NCBI GenBank assembly: GCA_026419785.1
Contig: JAODTK010002065.1
Coordinates: 62,001-126,000 of the forward strand
Origin: Sclerodactyla briareus
Lineage: Eukaryota > Echinodermata > Holothuroidea > Dendrochirotida > Sclerodactylidae
Reading direction: 5' to 3'
DNA: 64,000 nucleotides
A program made the position numbers and the translations under genes. Every line of letters begins with the position of its first letter. Position 1 is the stretch's first letter. Shown here one piece after another: positions 1 to 12,540 of this stretch. Below the pieces are notes generated by a model, which saw only the letters and a program-made list of their open reading frames with translations, was not told the DNA's origin and did no database searches.

Positions 1-3000
1 TGCCAACAAGGATGCCGGTGGGCCGATGGCTTTAACCCAAGGATCCGTCATAATTGAGATGATGGCTCCTAGCATGCCATGAAATGAGCTGACAAAATTG
101 CTGGCTCAAGCATACACGTCACTCACCACGACAATTAGATGTGCCCCCCCCCCCAAAAAAAAAAAAAAAAAATCATTGGCAGGGTATATAGCTCTTAGAA
201 GCCATAGTAGGGATGGGAGGAGAATAGTCAGGAATTGTTGACGACACAAAGGATAGGTGGACTCGACAGTAGCGGACCTAGTCTCCAATAACCGCGAAAT
301 AGACAAAAAGGGATGTGACAGAGTTAATGAAGAAGGGGGAGGGGGACAACGATATCCACAATACGAATCCCTCGAACGCCTTGTTTTCCACTGGGACCCT
401 ATCGGAATGCATTATCGAGTGAAAAGTTAAGTGAGAAAGACCAGGTTGTTCACAGCTACTCTCTCGTCTTTCGGATGGGGGCGTTAAAGGCGATCCCGGA
501 AGCAGGAATTCCCACCCCTGCCTTGTTACTCAACTTTCCATGGCAACTCTTCGAAAAAAGTTGGCCAGATTCGCCGGTGTCCTTCCACACTCGAAAGCAA
601 GCATTCGGGTGGAAGCATATAATACGAGGCGTATAAGTAGAATACACAAGGATGAGTGGGTGGCTCGAACTCAATGACAACTAGAATGGCGGGGAGGGGG
701 GGGGGGGGGTGCTCTGAACTGCAATGCAACTAGAAAGACCACACACAGTGAAAGTCTCACCTCTTGTACCTACCGACTTATAGATGATCGCCAAGTGTGG
801 AAGACTTTAAGGCCGTTAAACAAATGTGATCAAGCTCCTTTAATAAAGTGATCCCCCTTACCCGCCGGTTCTAATTGGTTTATCGGGAAATCAGGTACAT
901 AGATTAGCCTTGAAGGTGACCCCTGTCTGTGCCTGGGGCTGAGTAATTCAGGCAGCGATCGTGCAGGTACGCTGTGTTCCTTGGGATCCCCGGGATACCT
1001 AGATTCCTGAGTTCAGGGCCAAACCAACTCAAAAATGGGGAAAGCCGCGATTGTCACCGGTCCAGCGTGAAATCTGTCGCTTGCCCAGCGCTGCTCAGGT
1101 TAGTGAGAGTGACCGATGTCTAATTAACTCGCACATGTGTGTACTTCCTTACTCCAAGAAAAATCAACCACTGTTGGAAGAGGGGCATGGGTGCCAAGAA
1201 TGGACGAGTTATTCTTACAAGCATTGTAGCAGAGCAAATAGGGAAAAGATCAAAACAAAAACCAACTCGATTAATGGATCAATGCGGTCGGTTAATTTAT
1301 TAGTAGTTTGAAACAGTTGGTACCGTCGCTTCAACACGGTATAATACGGCAGAATAGGTAACTCTGCCTCGTCCATAATGATCAAATAAAAAGCTGGGGG
1401 AATTCCCACGGAGCGTATTCTATGGCATTCTGGACTCCCCACCTTCTCAAATTCACATTGAAGTCTGACTCGAAAATTCCATTTCCGCATATGATTATAA
1501 TTTCTCATAGCTTCAAGTATTTACCCACGGTCATTTAGGATCGGCTTACCTGCTTACGGATATCTTTTCGAGAAATTACATGAAGTAAGGATTAATCGGG
1601 GTGAGGTCTCTTCACCTGACTACAACATATTTATCAAGAAACTGAAGTCACATGCAATCGAGCTGATGTGATCTAAATCTAAACCTTTTCCAGAGCAAGT
1701 CATGCACACTGCTCAGGATACTTCAAGGAAGAAAGAAAAGATATATACTCCAGGACCTTTCCTTGCAGGAATAAATAATTCGTTGAAAATGTATCCACTC
1801 TACTGAAAGAGGCGTTGCGATTCGAAAAACCGGAACGCTCACTTTTCCTATCGTCGGTTGAAGAGCATTGTCATCAATCAAAAAATCGTGTGGAATTTAA
1901 ATCTAAAGCACTTTGACAAATGTAACGGACTCGATCAAGCGACTCACTACACTAGTAAAACTTCTGTCGTCTGCATTTTTTAAACTTTGAATTTCAAGAA
2001 TCCTCGGATAAAAAAAAAAAATCCCCCCGGAAGAGTAAAGGCCTAGAACAGATCCTGGAGAACATTGCAAGTAACTTATGCCAAGCGAAGTTCTATAAAC
2101 TCATAATGACAACTCTCTGTTCCCTATTATGAGCCACTCTTCCACAACTATGACGTGGCCATAAGATACCAAAACCTTAGATCACGTTGTCCATGAGGCA
2201 CCTCATTAAGGACCTTCCGGGAATTGCTTAAAACATTTTTTTTTTGACCGAATTCGTGCCAATACTCTGCAGGTGACAACTTTCTTGAATGCCGAACAGA
2301 TGAGCTAACAGATTGAGATTTTCGAATTCGACCCGGAGCCAATACCGGAGGTCCCCCCCCCCAGCGGTGATACACAAAGGAATAATTAGCAAAAGAAAAC
2401 AAAACCAATGTGGAATGATTCAAATGAGACCGTCTCGCTTTAGCCAGGGAATCGACTCAGATACATGCGAACAGAATGAATTGGCCACTCCTATCAGTAC
2501 CTGTGACGTCACCAGACTCTTAAGTTGGGTGAGGGAATACGGGGGAAACCTCCGTCCTGTGGAACGAGCACCCGCCTCCTTTCGAAAAATTGTTGCATAA
2601 TTTGGGTCTCCGATTCAAGCTGATGCTACTTTAATGTCTTCTGTAGTAAATTAAGTGCAGGGCCCTTTTCCTGCGAAGAATGAGCATTTTTGCCATTCCA
2701 AACTTGAGGGAGGATTCATGAAGCACTGTAATTATATTTATTTCATCAGTACAATTCCAGTAGGTGGACCTCGTTTTTATATTCCGAGAGTCCACGGCTG
2801 TATTGCGTGCCGCTTGGAGTAGCCCAAGATTTTTTTCCGAAGGGTCGTTTGTTAGTCAGGATTGTTCGGGTACACTCCGCGCGACCAATTCTTCTCTCTA
2901 CGCGCCTGCCTGACACTGCCTACATTTCTGGCTATTTTCGCCATTAGGGTATTTTGCTTTTTGTACTAAATGGGGGTCTCCCCGGACAGAGTTGATATAG

Positions 3001-3825
3001 GATGTAAGATTTATAACACACTCGTTCTTTTCTCTCACCCTCGCTCTGCCCAATTACCCCCCCTGGTCTATTTATTCTATAAACTGGACGCTCCCAGTTT
3101 TTACCCAATTCTTCCAAGTGAACTAACTGAGCGGATGTGTCGCGTCACTAGGTTACTTCCCCTTCAAAAGCGCTGTGTTTAGCAAGATAAGGATTGGTGA
3201 CCTCAGAACACATAATATTACCGATACGATGAGATTCCTCAATGGATCAGGGGACCTCGTTGGTCGGGAATTTGATTCGATCACAAAATTCCAAAAGCCA
3301 ACGTTTTCGCAGACACCCCTTAATCGAAACATCTGCGAGGGTTAAACCAACACGACGTCTAACTCCCCCTTCTCGTCAGCCAGGGAATGCTCATATAAAC
3401 AAACGTCTGTGTTTCGAGGAGCCATTAATGCCGACTAAACTTCATTTCCTGCGTATATTATGTACACAGAGCCTGTACTTGACCATGTAAGAACCGTCAT
3501 TGAAAGCAATCGTCATGCAAATGTTTACTTGATTTTTCCGTTACATTTTTCGTGTCATTACATTATCGAAGCGAGGTCGTCAGACCGAATTCGCCGACCT
3601 GGTAAGCCCTACGGCACATTCGGCCTTGCGAAATGTCCAAAGGGAGAAACCCCGCTGTTTCATGTTTTTTTTTCAGATATACATACTAAGCAGAGTATTC
3701 ATAAACCCTTTCGAGCCCGACAAAGATTCAGAACACCGGACAACGCACTTCTCTTGTTCAGCTACGATCCCACACCTGAAGTACAGCGGTATGATGGAAA
3801 CCTTAATGATACCAAGTTAATGACA
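1..3825. other. Unassigned DNA, no gene recognised
   Basis: I see no coding region with a recognisable product here. Short open frames exist on both strands but none shows a familiar domain or convincing splice context. Visible landmarks are a poly-C/poly-A run (about 142-171), a G-rich run (691-709), an A run near 2011 and a C run near 2356. A perfect TGACGTCA palindrome lies at 2504-2511. Probably intergenic or intronic. Confidence 0.6.
140..172. repeat. Adjacent poly-C and poly-A homopolymers
   Basis: About 13 C are followed directly by about 18 A. On the minus strand this reads as T-run then G-run. A retroelement poly-A tail is possible, but no element body is visible beside it. Confidence 0.8.
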
Positions 3826-4134
3826 TAGCCCCTGGTTACCTTACTGACATGGTTACGAGTATCGCCCCACACGTAACACCAGATCTGCCAGCAAATTTAA
3901 ACTTATTGTCCCGGCGCGTCGTATAAAATTCCATGGTGATAGGGGTTTTAGTGCAGTAGCTGCTAGGTTGTGGAATTCTCTTCCACAGCACATACTCTCC
4001 GCTAGCAACCTAAGCTCCTGCAGAGTAGAGTTCGACGTATATAATAATGCCGAATAATGTTTGTTTTATTTTGCCGTTTGTAAAGCGTCTTTCAGCAGTC
4101 TTGCTTGATAGGGGGCCGCATATAAAATTGTGTA

Positions 4135-4209
<75 letters not shown>
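3826..4209 (+). mobile_element. 5'-truncated LINE 3' end (L2/CR1-like) with ATT-repeat tail
   Basis: The 3' end of a non-LTR retrotransposon. Residues decoded from 3881 to the stop at 4055-4057 match the usual C-terminus of LINE reverse transcriptase ORFs, with the signature GDRGFSAVAARLWNSLPQHI (compare the common 'GDRAFS-WNSLP-H' block). Just upstream, in another frame, APGYLTDMV matches the preceding conserved block, so there is a frameshift near 3870. The ORF is followed by a tail containing GTAAAGCG and an A+T-rich end that runs into an ATT microsatellite (4135-4209), the typical 3' end of this element type. Only about 75 codons remain, so this is a heavily truncated dead copy, a common outcome of target-primed insertion. 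Clade assignment is from pattern memory. Confidence 0.8.
4135..4209. repeat. (ATT)n microsatellite, LINE 3' tail
   Basis: About 24 ATT units with one interruption (near 4167). It directly follows the LINE 3' untranslated sequence, so it most likely grew from the element's own 3' terminal repeat. Confidence 0.95.
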
Positions 4210-5800
4210 TAATATAGTATTGAGAAGGCAGGGTTATCAATCATACGCCACTTGCAGATCACCTATATTCCTGGTTTGCCCACGCTCCAACCTTTTGTGC
4301 TGATCGCAGAGCGGGAAGGCAACTTTACCATTGTGGTTAAATTTGGGCACGGGCGAGCATGCGATTTGAATACAGCGTTTGCGTACTGTGATTAAGATTT
4401 TGTTTTGGGTCTTTATAAACCGATTAATACCTCCGTTAGTCTCATTTCTCTCTTCTCTCCACATCAGTCCCCCATGTACGAGCCTGCTGGTAATAGGGCT
4501 CGTTCACATTACACCCTCTCTGCATTATCGGTCCAGAACATTAACAACCACTCAATGTAGGATGCCTTTGGACCATTTTAAATATAATGAAACATTGCAC
4601 ATTAGAATCGGTGGCCAGGGGATCGTTCCCCTTCCGAAGCGGAATGGGGGAACCTTGGGAAATTTTGGTCGAGAAAAGTCTACAACAGGTACTTGTAGGT
4701 GCCTAATCTTCCCGTTGAGGAACATGCACCACCGCGTTTGAATACGTTTACGTCAAGTTAAAATGGTGGACACTCGTAGCTATCTTTACTAATAAACGAG
4801 TTAGTCTTTACCCCCCCCCCTCCTCCCTCCTCTTCGCTTTACAACTCAGTGACTAAGCTAAGCCATAGAACAATCAATCTACAAGAACCGGAAAGCAAAG
4901 GGCAACGTGATTTCTTGATTGATCCTGAGTAACAATCAAATGTTCAAAAGGTTTTCAAATACTCGATCGACCTTGTTGACCTCATATAAGGTACCTTTGA
5001 TCCGGCCCAAAACAAAAAGGTTCAAGTTCTTATTATGGGGAACCCACACACACACCAAGTAATGTGCTTGATTCCGCCAGTTGGGAATGGTCTATGGTTA
5101 CAAGTTAAGAACGTTAATTAGCATCTGAATAAAAAATTAAAAAAAACTTAGAAACTGTTTCACATTATATATATAAGGAAACAACCTGCTAGAACCTCCT
5201 AATTTGGGATATGGGGTATTTGAAATTTCCTTTCTTTTCCACACAAGCTAGTTTAAAGAGAATATGTTACCTTACCCCCGATACATTGACATTAACACCT
5301 GCATAATCAAATTGTTTGTCAGGAGCCCACACCACTGGACTCATTTTTTTTTATGTGAAAATATATACCTACCTATGATACCTAAGATGATTACTGGATG
5401 AAAGGCTCGCTTGCACCAATGCCTATATAATCTGGCTTTAAAAGGGTCTACATGTGGTGCAGATTTGATGGACAGTGTTCCGGTAACAAGTTTACATTCT
5501 AAAAATTCTAATAGAGAAAAATATGCGGACCGGATGTGAACGCCAGAAAGGGTGAACCATACGTATAGTAGGAGCATGGGAAAACGAAACGAAGGACGAG
5601 GGCCGCCGCCATCAGTGATAGTGTACCCTGCAGTCTCCTCTCGTCACGGCCTGACGGCACTACTACTGTGAACGGCCGGAACGTTGAAAAAATAAGACAG
5701 AATACCTTGTACTTATTTCAAGTTGGGCATCGACTTGCAACACGTGTGCTTGTAACCTGCTTACGTCAATAGAGTTCTTACTCTAGGTTCCATTGTAGGG
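4210..5800. other. Unassigned DNA
   Basis: No domain, splice-framed exon or repeat family recognised. There is a poly-C run at about 4811-4820 and a short (AC)n near 5047. The longest open frames (for example 4379-4741 plus) show no conserved features. Confidence 0.5.
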
Positions 5801-5804
5801 CCTT

Positions 5805-6062
5805 AGTTTTAAAGGATGTCATGGATCTAATATCTGCACGAATTGTATCCCGGTTTTCGATCAGCTGGCTGCGTAAGTTGTTTATTTAGTATATACTTGA
5901 GCAACTAAAAAGGAGGATTATTGCGATGAATTAGATGTAATATAAGGGGGAGACCCTAAAAGTGTGATTATATGTTTTAGCAATCCTTAGGGCGACACCC
6001 AACAACTCGATAATAAAATACCGAACCGAAAGGTTGATTATTTCAAGAATGGTGAGCAAACT
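5805..6062 (+). repeat. Dispersed repeat copy matching 23.05-23.33 kb
   Basis: The stretch around TATCCCGGTTTTCGATCAGC, followed by GTAAGTTGTTTATTTAGTAT, and the later block near 6003-6062 (CAACTCGATA ... TCAAGAATGGTGAGC) align with the reverse complement of about 23,050-23,330. The spacing between blocks is preserved with small indels. It is a fragment of the large composite repeat at 20.7-24.3 kb. No coding capacity is conserved: the reading frame seen in the 23 kb copy carries a stop here. Confidence 0.75.
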
Positions 6063-7485
6063 TACAGAATACCCATTCGCAGAGCAGAGCGGCTGCAGGG
6101 TTTAGTAACAAGAGCATATGGTTTATTTTATGTGTGCAAGCCGGGATGTGGCATCTGTCATCATTGTGATGTGGATGAATAGTCTTGTACTCTTCTAGTG
6201 ATCGATGAATACATTTGTGTAACGTTTCCAAAGATTGAAAAACTAAATGAAATGGAACATTAGTTGAATTCTATGTCTTAATTCTGATTTATTTACGAAG
6301 GCGTCCAATCGTATTAGTGTATAAACAGGATAAAGGTGAATATTCTCTAGCTCAACTCATGCACTCACACACAACAACCATGTGTGCCCAGCGCATGGGG
6401 ACTCGAATTAACTCGACCAGAAACTTGAAATCTTGAAACGTAAATAAATGGCCACTTTAATGGAACGCTGGGCTGATGTGTCCTTTAAATATTGTATATC
6501 TATCACTCTAAGAACAGTTGGACAAGGATACCCAGTGCTGCGAAATAACGTGCTGAAATGTTTGTGTAAAACATCTTGGTAAATACAGAAATCGGGGACT
6601 CGCCATGTTTTGCCAAACTTACCTTATATTTCAGCCGTTATATGTCTTTATAATTGGTGTAGCCGACCTATCACGAATAAATTTATGTGTTCCCGCAGAT
6701 GCGTGTTCTTTGGATCGAGTTGCCACTTCTTTCTGCACTCTCCTTAGTTCACTGAACGACCCAACCCGTCCGTGAGGTCATTGCACGAGTTTACGAGTTG
6801 CGTGTTTATATGTGTTATTCTTAGTCGAGATTTGAACTTCTCACCCCGTATCTTGACTAATTCCCCGCCACTGAACCCTTGTTACATTAATTTTTCCCTT
6901 GGAGAGCCTGATGGAATTTATGTGGTCTGGAAGATAGGGATTCGGTTTATCGTACTCTATTCAGGGTACGATCACCCAGGACTCTTCATATCTCCGTTTG
7001 GACAAGAAACTAATGTTTTTGGCCTCCAACCTACAGTTTATTATTTTATCTATAACAGCAGAACAGTTGCCGGATTGCCTGCAGTCCGACGAATCATACT
7101 TGAAGAAGTTAGGATCTGATCGAAGCTGGCGTCAGAGCTATCGACGAACAGGCGATTTTTACGCACAAAGCTGATCTCGCAGAAAAAAAGTCAGGTCAAG
7201 TACAACCTATCCCATACACAAACAAAGGCTGGTCTTGCGTGACAACTACGGTTGTGAGAACTTTTGTCCTGGTAGTGTTGCGGTACCTTGTTGCGCGATA
7301 TCACAAGCACTGATTGACAAGGAAGTATTGCATAGATAGGCCTAATGTACATTGTCCGTGGAGACTAGGGAGGGTGACCGATTTTCGCATATTATCTGGT
7401 ACACAACATGACACACCCCGATAAGACCGTCTTGCAATCACCAGTAGTGCACTATCAATCACAATGTGGTAGAAATGTTGTGTAC
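6063..7485. other. Unassigned DNA
   Basis: Nothing recognised. A 115-codon open frame (6772-7119, plus) has no familiar motif, no clear splice context and ordinary composition, so I do not call it a gene. Confidence 0.5.
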
Positions 7486-7509
7486 GGTTAGGATTAGGAT
7501 TAGGGTGGG
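7486..7509 (+). repeat. Short interstitial telomere-like repeat
   Basis: GGTTAGGATTAGGATTAGGG is a run of TTAGGA/TTAGGG units, followed by more GGGTTAG-like words at about 7514-7521 and 7562-7568. It is too short to be a telomere; it could mark an old break repair or be chance. Confidence 0.5.
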
Positions 7510-7569
7510 TGAAGAGGGTTAGAAGAGTACTTGAGGATAAGGACCAGAGATTCATTCCGATTAGGGTTT

Positions 7570-8400
7570 GGATGGTACCAGTGTAGAGGCTATATATTGA
7601 TTGAAGAGGTTATGAGACTGTGGCCTATTTCATGGCGCCATTTTCTGGACTGGATGGCCCCTAGCCGTATCCCCCCTGTTTTCAATCCCCAGCCTCCTCG
7701 GGGCACGTGACCAGCTCACCCATCCCCCAACTCCCTGGGTAACCCGCCCCTACCATTACTACGGGGCAACTAGGCAGACGACCAAACCTTCAATCCCGTA
7801 CTGACAGGACACGGTAGACATGATCTTCTGCCGTTGGGGCTTTATAGAGTATAAGACCTATAGGCTGGCTCATTGTGACGACAGTTACAGCAAACTACTG
7901 CAGTCTAATTACCTTACTTGTATTTTGGACAACAACAAGCCAGTCATAACAGAAGCACAATCCTATAGTGCAGAACCCATATATTCATGTCAATACAAAA
8001 ATGTTTTGCGACTGTCATAAAACCGGCTGGTGTCGAGCACAACTTTTATTTCGAAATTGCTTAACTCACATTCTCCTCTCTACAACTCTGTTCCCCAGAA
8101 GAAGGGCTCTGTTGGTAACATGGTGATGGATAGTTGATAGGTCTTTCGGTACAAACAAAGACAGGGCTTTTGACCCGGGCAGGGGCAGAAGTTCAGAACT
8201 AATTAGGCAGTACTCAGGGTTAGCCTAGGCCTAGGGTGCCTATAACCTGATAATGGGTGGGACTGGTACTGATTGTCAACTTTGAATAATGGCCATGCGT
8301 GCTAAAAGTTAGTAAGTTGTATTATATTTCTCATATGCAATATTCTCCTACTCTAACCTTTTTACCAAATAAACAGAGGCTAAACACTTTAAATGTTTAG
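7570..8400. other. Unassigned DNA
   Basis: No gene or repeat recognised. Contains the palindrome CCTAGGCCTAGG at about 8224-8235. Confidence 0.5.
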
Positions 8401-8402
8401 AA

Positions 8403-8565
8403 CGGTGTTTGTCGGTGTTGGTGTCGGTGTCGGCCCCTTCTGGTTGCCGTCGGTGTTAGGGCTCCTATTTTCCGATAACGGTGTCGGGTGTTGGTGTCGG
8501 TGTTGAGAGCTTCTGGTGCAGTCAGTGTTGGTGTTGGTGTCGGTTGTGCCGGTGTCGGAACACAA
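8403..8565 (+). repeat. GTGTYG hexanucleotide minisatellite
   Basis: Imperfect hexamers GTGTTG and GTGTCG repeat through the interval (for example GGTGTTGGTGTCGGTGTCGG), interrupted by unique stretches near 8433-8480 and 8509-8527. Overlapping open frames on both strands (Val/Gly/Cys-rich plus, Thr/Pro-rich minus) are by-products of the repeat. Confidence 0.85.
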
Positions 8566-9294
8566 CACGTTTTTGCAAAAAAATGCAAGCCCCGGAATGG
8601 CCTGTCCCGAGCATTTCAGGCTGCATATACCAAGCTTCAACTGGCATTCTATATCAACAATTTGTCATCGGTGGAAAATTGTGGACCTCGGTCCTATCGT
8701 TGCCCCCCGCATTTTGGCCAGAATTTTCAACCGTGTGTCCATACTACTATCCACCATGCGCGCGAAATCGCGCAATTTTTCACAGATTTCTAGGACATAT
8801 CTGAAAAATCATGATCCATGTCAAAAATTCAGGACATTTAGTCACATTAGCTCTATCCCAACCATGATATAAAGCATGCCATAGAGAGCAGAAATTTCTG
8901 AGTAGTAAGTTCCCCGGGAGAAAACACGTCGTCGGAATTTCAGCAGTCTGATGGCCTAAGCTACTACAGTTCCGAATTGTGCGTGGTTGAGAGCGGAAGA
9001 ACGGACAAGAGGCTAAAGAGTTTAATAATCCAACAGGTTGAATTGTAGTTTTCAAGGTCATGAGAATGTTTTTTGTATATTTCAACTCCCACAAATCTGT
9101 ATAAATCGGGGGCAATGATGTCGAAAGTGGCTTGCAGAGATGTCAGGAGACCGGGAGCAACGTGATGAATTCCACCACTGTACTATTACACGCGCGAAGC
9201 ACACTTTGTACAATGTTCGTGCATCCTAAGGAAATTGGGCACAGTTATTGCCTTTGTTGACATAAAAAAAGAAACAAATTAGCCAGTCTATACC
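8566..9294. other. Unassigned DNA
   Basis: No domain or repeat family recognised. A 111-codon minus-strand frame (8780-9115) has no familiar motif. Confidence 0.5.
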
Positions 9295-9815
9295 AAACAG
9301 CAAGGGCGGCGATCTGTTTTAAATATTGGGGGGGGGGACATATGTGGTGGGTAGCACCATCTAAGCGGAGCGCCATCATGGGTTGGCGTCGTAGCGCATG
9401 TATACAAGTATAACCAGCGAACGGATAAATATAACAAGCGAATTTTTCGTTTACAGACCCCCAGAATTGCAGGAACCGGCACTTCTGGGGTCATATGGCA
9501 TTAAGCAGCATCCCTAAAATTGTCAATGAATTCCCGAATTTTTCTATTCAAGAAACATTCTGGGATAACTGATCCATGTTTAATTCCGTACAATACTGGC
9601 CACCGTCGGTTGTGACGCTAGGGTAGAAAAAAAAAACTTGTTTTACAGACCCCCAGAATGTAGGAAACTACGCCTTTCCCGGCGTAGAGCAGGTGAGCAC
9701 TTCCCTAAAATTGCAATAAATTTCAGAATTCCTATTTCTATAACGTTCTGAGGGGAACTTATCGATTTATGCCTACAATTCGGGCCACCATGTGGACGCG
9801 TAGCCCACTGTACAA
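9295..9815 (-). repeat. 'GGGCGGCGAT' dispersed family, copy 1, with internal duplication
   Basis: Begins with GGGCGGCGAT, then AAATATTGGGGGGG and ACATATG, then two imperfect tandem units of about 190 bp (each with ACAGACCCCCAGAAT, at about 9453 and 9643). The reverse complement contains GGGGGTCTGTAAACG after CAATTTTAGGGA, which matches the copy at 46.97-47.17 kb on the plus strand. The same landmarks recur at 10.6-10.95 kb and 45.55-45.67 kb. No coding sequence seen; likely a non-autonomous element of unknown class. Confidence 0.7.
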
Positions 9816-10600
9816 TACTTCGTCAGATTTCTGGCGAAATAATGATTTTTTGTCGCATACGTGTATCTTCAAGTGTGGTAACATATAGTAGGGGAGGGGC
9901 CATGAGGAGAACTTGGTTTTATGACTATCATGCTGCACCCCCCCCCCCCCCTCCCCACTTCAACAACGCCGATCCAACGGCCATTTTCTTAACGCTGCAC
10001 TCAGTTTAGTCTACTTCTGTTCCTCTTATATTGTTCATATTGGCTTTTGCCAGCCTGACGTGCTGATTTAATAGAAGATGAAGCTATATGTAACGAACAC
10101 ACAGGGCATTGGATCGTGCCAATTAGCTGGAGGTATAAGTGATTGACTATGAAACAATTCTGAGACATAGAAATTTGGACGAAAAAAAAATTACAATCTT
10201 AAACATGACCAATATTTTCACTGGCTCATTTTTTAATCAAAGGCGCGAAAAATGCACACTTTCCATGACAGTGATGTTCAAGCGATTTTTCAATCTGCGG
10301 GCAGCCTCCAACCCAATTGGAAGGGGTTCTCGTTGGAATATCTCTAAGACACATGGCTTATGGTAGGACTGATGCCACGATGAAGAAATGTAAGGCATAA
10401 CTTCGATCAGTTGTTCTTGAAATTTACTGTCATTTCAGTGATTGGGGCATACTGCTATAAGCGCCCCGGGAGTGCTGCTCCCTCCAATTGGGGGGGGGTC
10501 TGTCAGACTATTTTCTTGTACGGTTCACGTCAACTATGGGTGGGCGCGAATTGTAATATAAACGTAGATCATTTCCTTCAAGAGGGTTTCTTGAGATATA
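9816..10600. other. Unassigned DNA with poly-C tract
   Basis: Contains a C run at about 9938-9951. No gene recognised. Confidence 0.5.
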
Positions 10601-10617
10601 CTTTCCAGAATTCATTT

Positions 10618-10945
10618 CCAATTTTGGGGATGTTGCTTACTGCACAAGAATGGGAATTAACCGTTTCCGGCAATATATCTGGGGTATTCTTCGTAAGGCT
10701 TCAAATTTCCTTCTACTGTATTATACATGAAACGGGAAAGATAGGATAAATGTAAAAATCATCTATAAGAAATAGATTTAGACGATTTGTTTTGGCCGGT
10801 GCTGTCACATATGAATTATAGGACTTTTTTTTTTTCAACCAGTCCGCAGAATATTGAGGGGGGATATTTGGATAGTATGTCTCCCCCCCCCCCCACCAAA
10901 ATATTGGGGGACATGCCCCCCCCCCTGTGATCGCCGCCCCTGTCA
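10618..10945 (+). repeat. 'GGGCGGCGAT' dispersed family, copy 2
   Basis: In plus orientation it starts with TTTTGGGGATGTTGCTTACT (compare copy 1, reverse strand) and ends with poly-C tracts, AAAATATTGGGGGACATG and ATCGCCGCCCC. The poly-C/AATATTGGGGG/poly-C arrangement can fold back on itself. Same landmarks and order as the copies at 9.3, 45.6 and 47.1 kb. Confidence 0.65.
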
Positions 10946-10989
10946 ACAGGTAGTCCGACTACCTGAAACAGATTTTTTTTCTCGAAAAT

Positions 10990-11195
10990 CACAAATTCAT
11001 TTGGAGGTGGCACAGCGGGGAGTAGGACTGTTTTCGATGGGGTACTTTTCCCTTGCCCCCTGGGTCTGACGCCACTGATCCCTGTGCTGAGCGTCCCGCG
11101 AGAATGCAAACAGGTCCTTTGGTATGACCCGAGCGACCGGGATCGAACCCCGGGCTACTGACGCTATTACCACTGGCCACCACCTTCGGGTTAAA
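10990..11195 (-). mobile_element. tRNA-derived SINE, minus strand
   Basis: Read on the minus strand, a pol III A-box-like TGGCCAGTGG (11170-11179) is followed by a perfect B box GGTTCGATCCC (11139-11149), then a non-tRNA body (ACCAAAGGACCTGTTTGC onward). The A-to-B spacing is about 20 nt, shorter than in a tRNA, and no proper anticodon arm can be drawn, so this is a tRNA-derived SINE head rather than a tRNA gene. The 3' end of the body is not clear; I set it near 10,990. Confidence 0.6.
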
Positions 11196-12540
11196 AGTGA
11201 AAGAAGAGTGAAGAGGGAAGAGTGTGTAATACAGACCATTGCAGACCTTCAAACAAGGCTATACGACAGTTGGAGATGGGCAGATGAGATTGTTGAGGTT
11301 TCTCACTATGTTGTCCAGGAGAAGAGACCCCAAGATGCAGAAGTGCTGCCTTCAGGCAGGAACCCCCTAGTTAGAGTGGTCTTAGCTCGTGACCAGCGCC
11401 GATTCGAGTGAGAGTGGACGGGGCTTTGAGATGGGAAGAGGGCGAGAGAGAAGAAGGGGAGGAAGAGAATATATCGCGTAAGGCGGCAAATAATCTCACT
11501 TTACTTCACAATATGTCCTTTCATGTCACCTCTCAACTCAACCCTCTCAGTGGGGCTTCGACCTCTGAGAGCATTGGGGGCCACGTCGCTCCAATATTTG
11601 AAATAGTTATCCCTCATGCACGCCGTTGTGCGTGGTACTCAAATAAACAGCGTGCTGAAGACTAAGACCTTCTACGATTGTGCTACAAATAAGAAAGGGC
11701 GGTTAGGAACGGGGTGGCGAAAAACCATATTGAAAGTTGACCGAATCTTGACTGACGATTCATCTATAACTTTTTTACCTAATTAATGAAGGGCTACCCT
11801 TTAACTATCACCGACCCACTGATAATGAGTAGCGTGAAGTCCATCTACAGGACTATTCTTGTTGGAATCGATGATAGGGCTGCTAGGTCAGTAATAACAG
11901 GAAGTATGTCCTTTGAACTTCCTAACGCATCTGAAAGAATCTGGTCAGCTGATCAACCTGTGTCAGAAGGGAGGGCTTGCAACCTGCTACCAGCTGACTT
12001 GGTGGAGTGGTTTGATATATAAAACCGGGGTTTACGGTCCTCTCCCAACTGAGGGCAACTAGAATTTCCAAGCTCCTTTGCTTCGGCTCAGCACTACAAG
12101 AAAACCACTATTGAACGCCGGGTCTTGTCTTGTCCGATACCATGCCTAACATCAACAAGTATTGCAGGGACGGCAGCACGCAATACATAAGTTGAGGGAT
12201 CCCAAAATGAACCAGCACCAGAGGACGTGGATGTGTGTTGTTTGAATGGCTTGAAAGCATAACAGTTCCAATCTGAAATTGTTCTTGTCCAACATGACCA
12301 ATTGGAAGCATCTTGTGAACACGAACATGTCTACAACTAGAACAAACTGGCTGATGAGAATCTTGGGGAGTGAAGATCGCGGGCTGACCACGAGTTTGCT
12401 GCTGGATGGAAGAAGCTACAAGTATTTTGGGGGGTTACCAACAAAGCGATCATCTTCACGAGTGAACTATTTCTCTTTGTTATTATTATTATATTCAATT
12501 TTTTTCATGTTAAAAGCTTTTGAGGCCCCCCAAACTGAGT
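11196..12540. other. Unassigned DNA left of the satellite
   Basis: Several 65-110 codon open frames occur on both strands (for example 11124-11411, 11408-11665 and 11786-12022 plus; 12152-12391 minus). None has a motif I recognise. The DNA is less AT-rich and freer of obvious repeats than its surroundings, so exons or a decayed element cannot be excluded. Confidence 0.4.

Noticed and set aside
11120-11195. A tRNA gene on the minus strand
   Set aside because: B box is perfect, but A-to-B spacing is too short for an anticodon arm and no acceptor stem forms; a SINE head explains it better.
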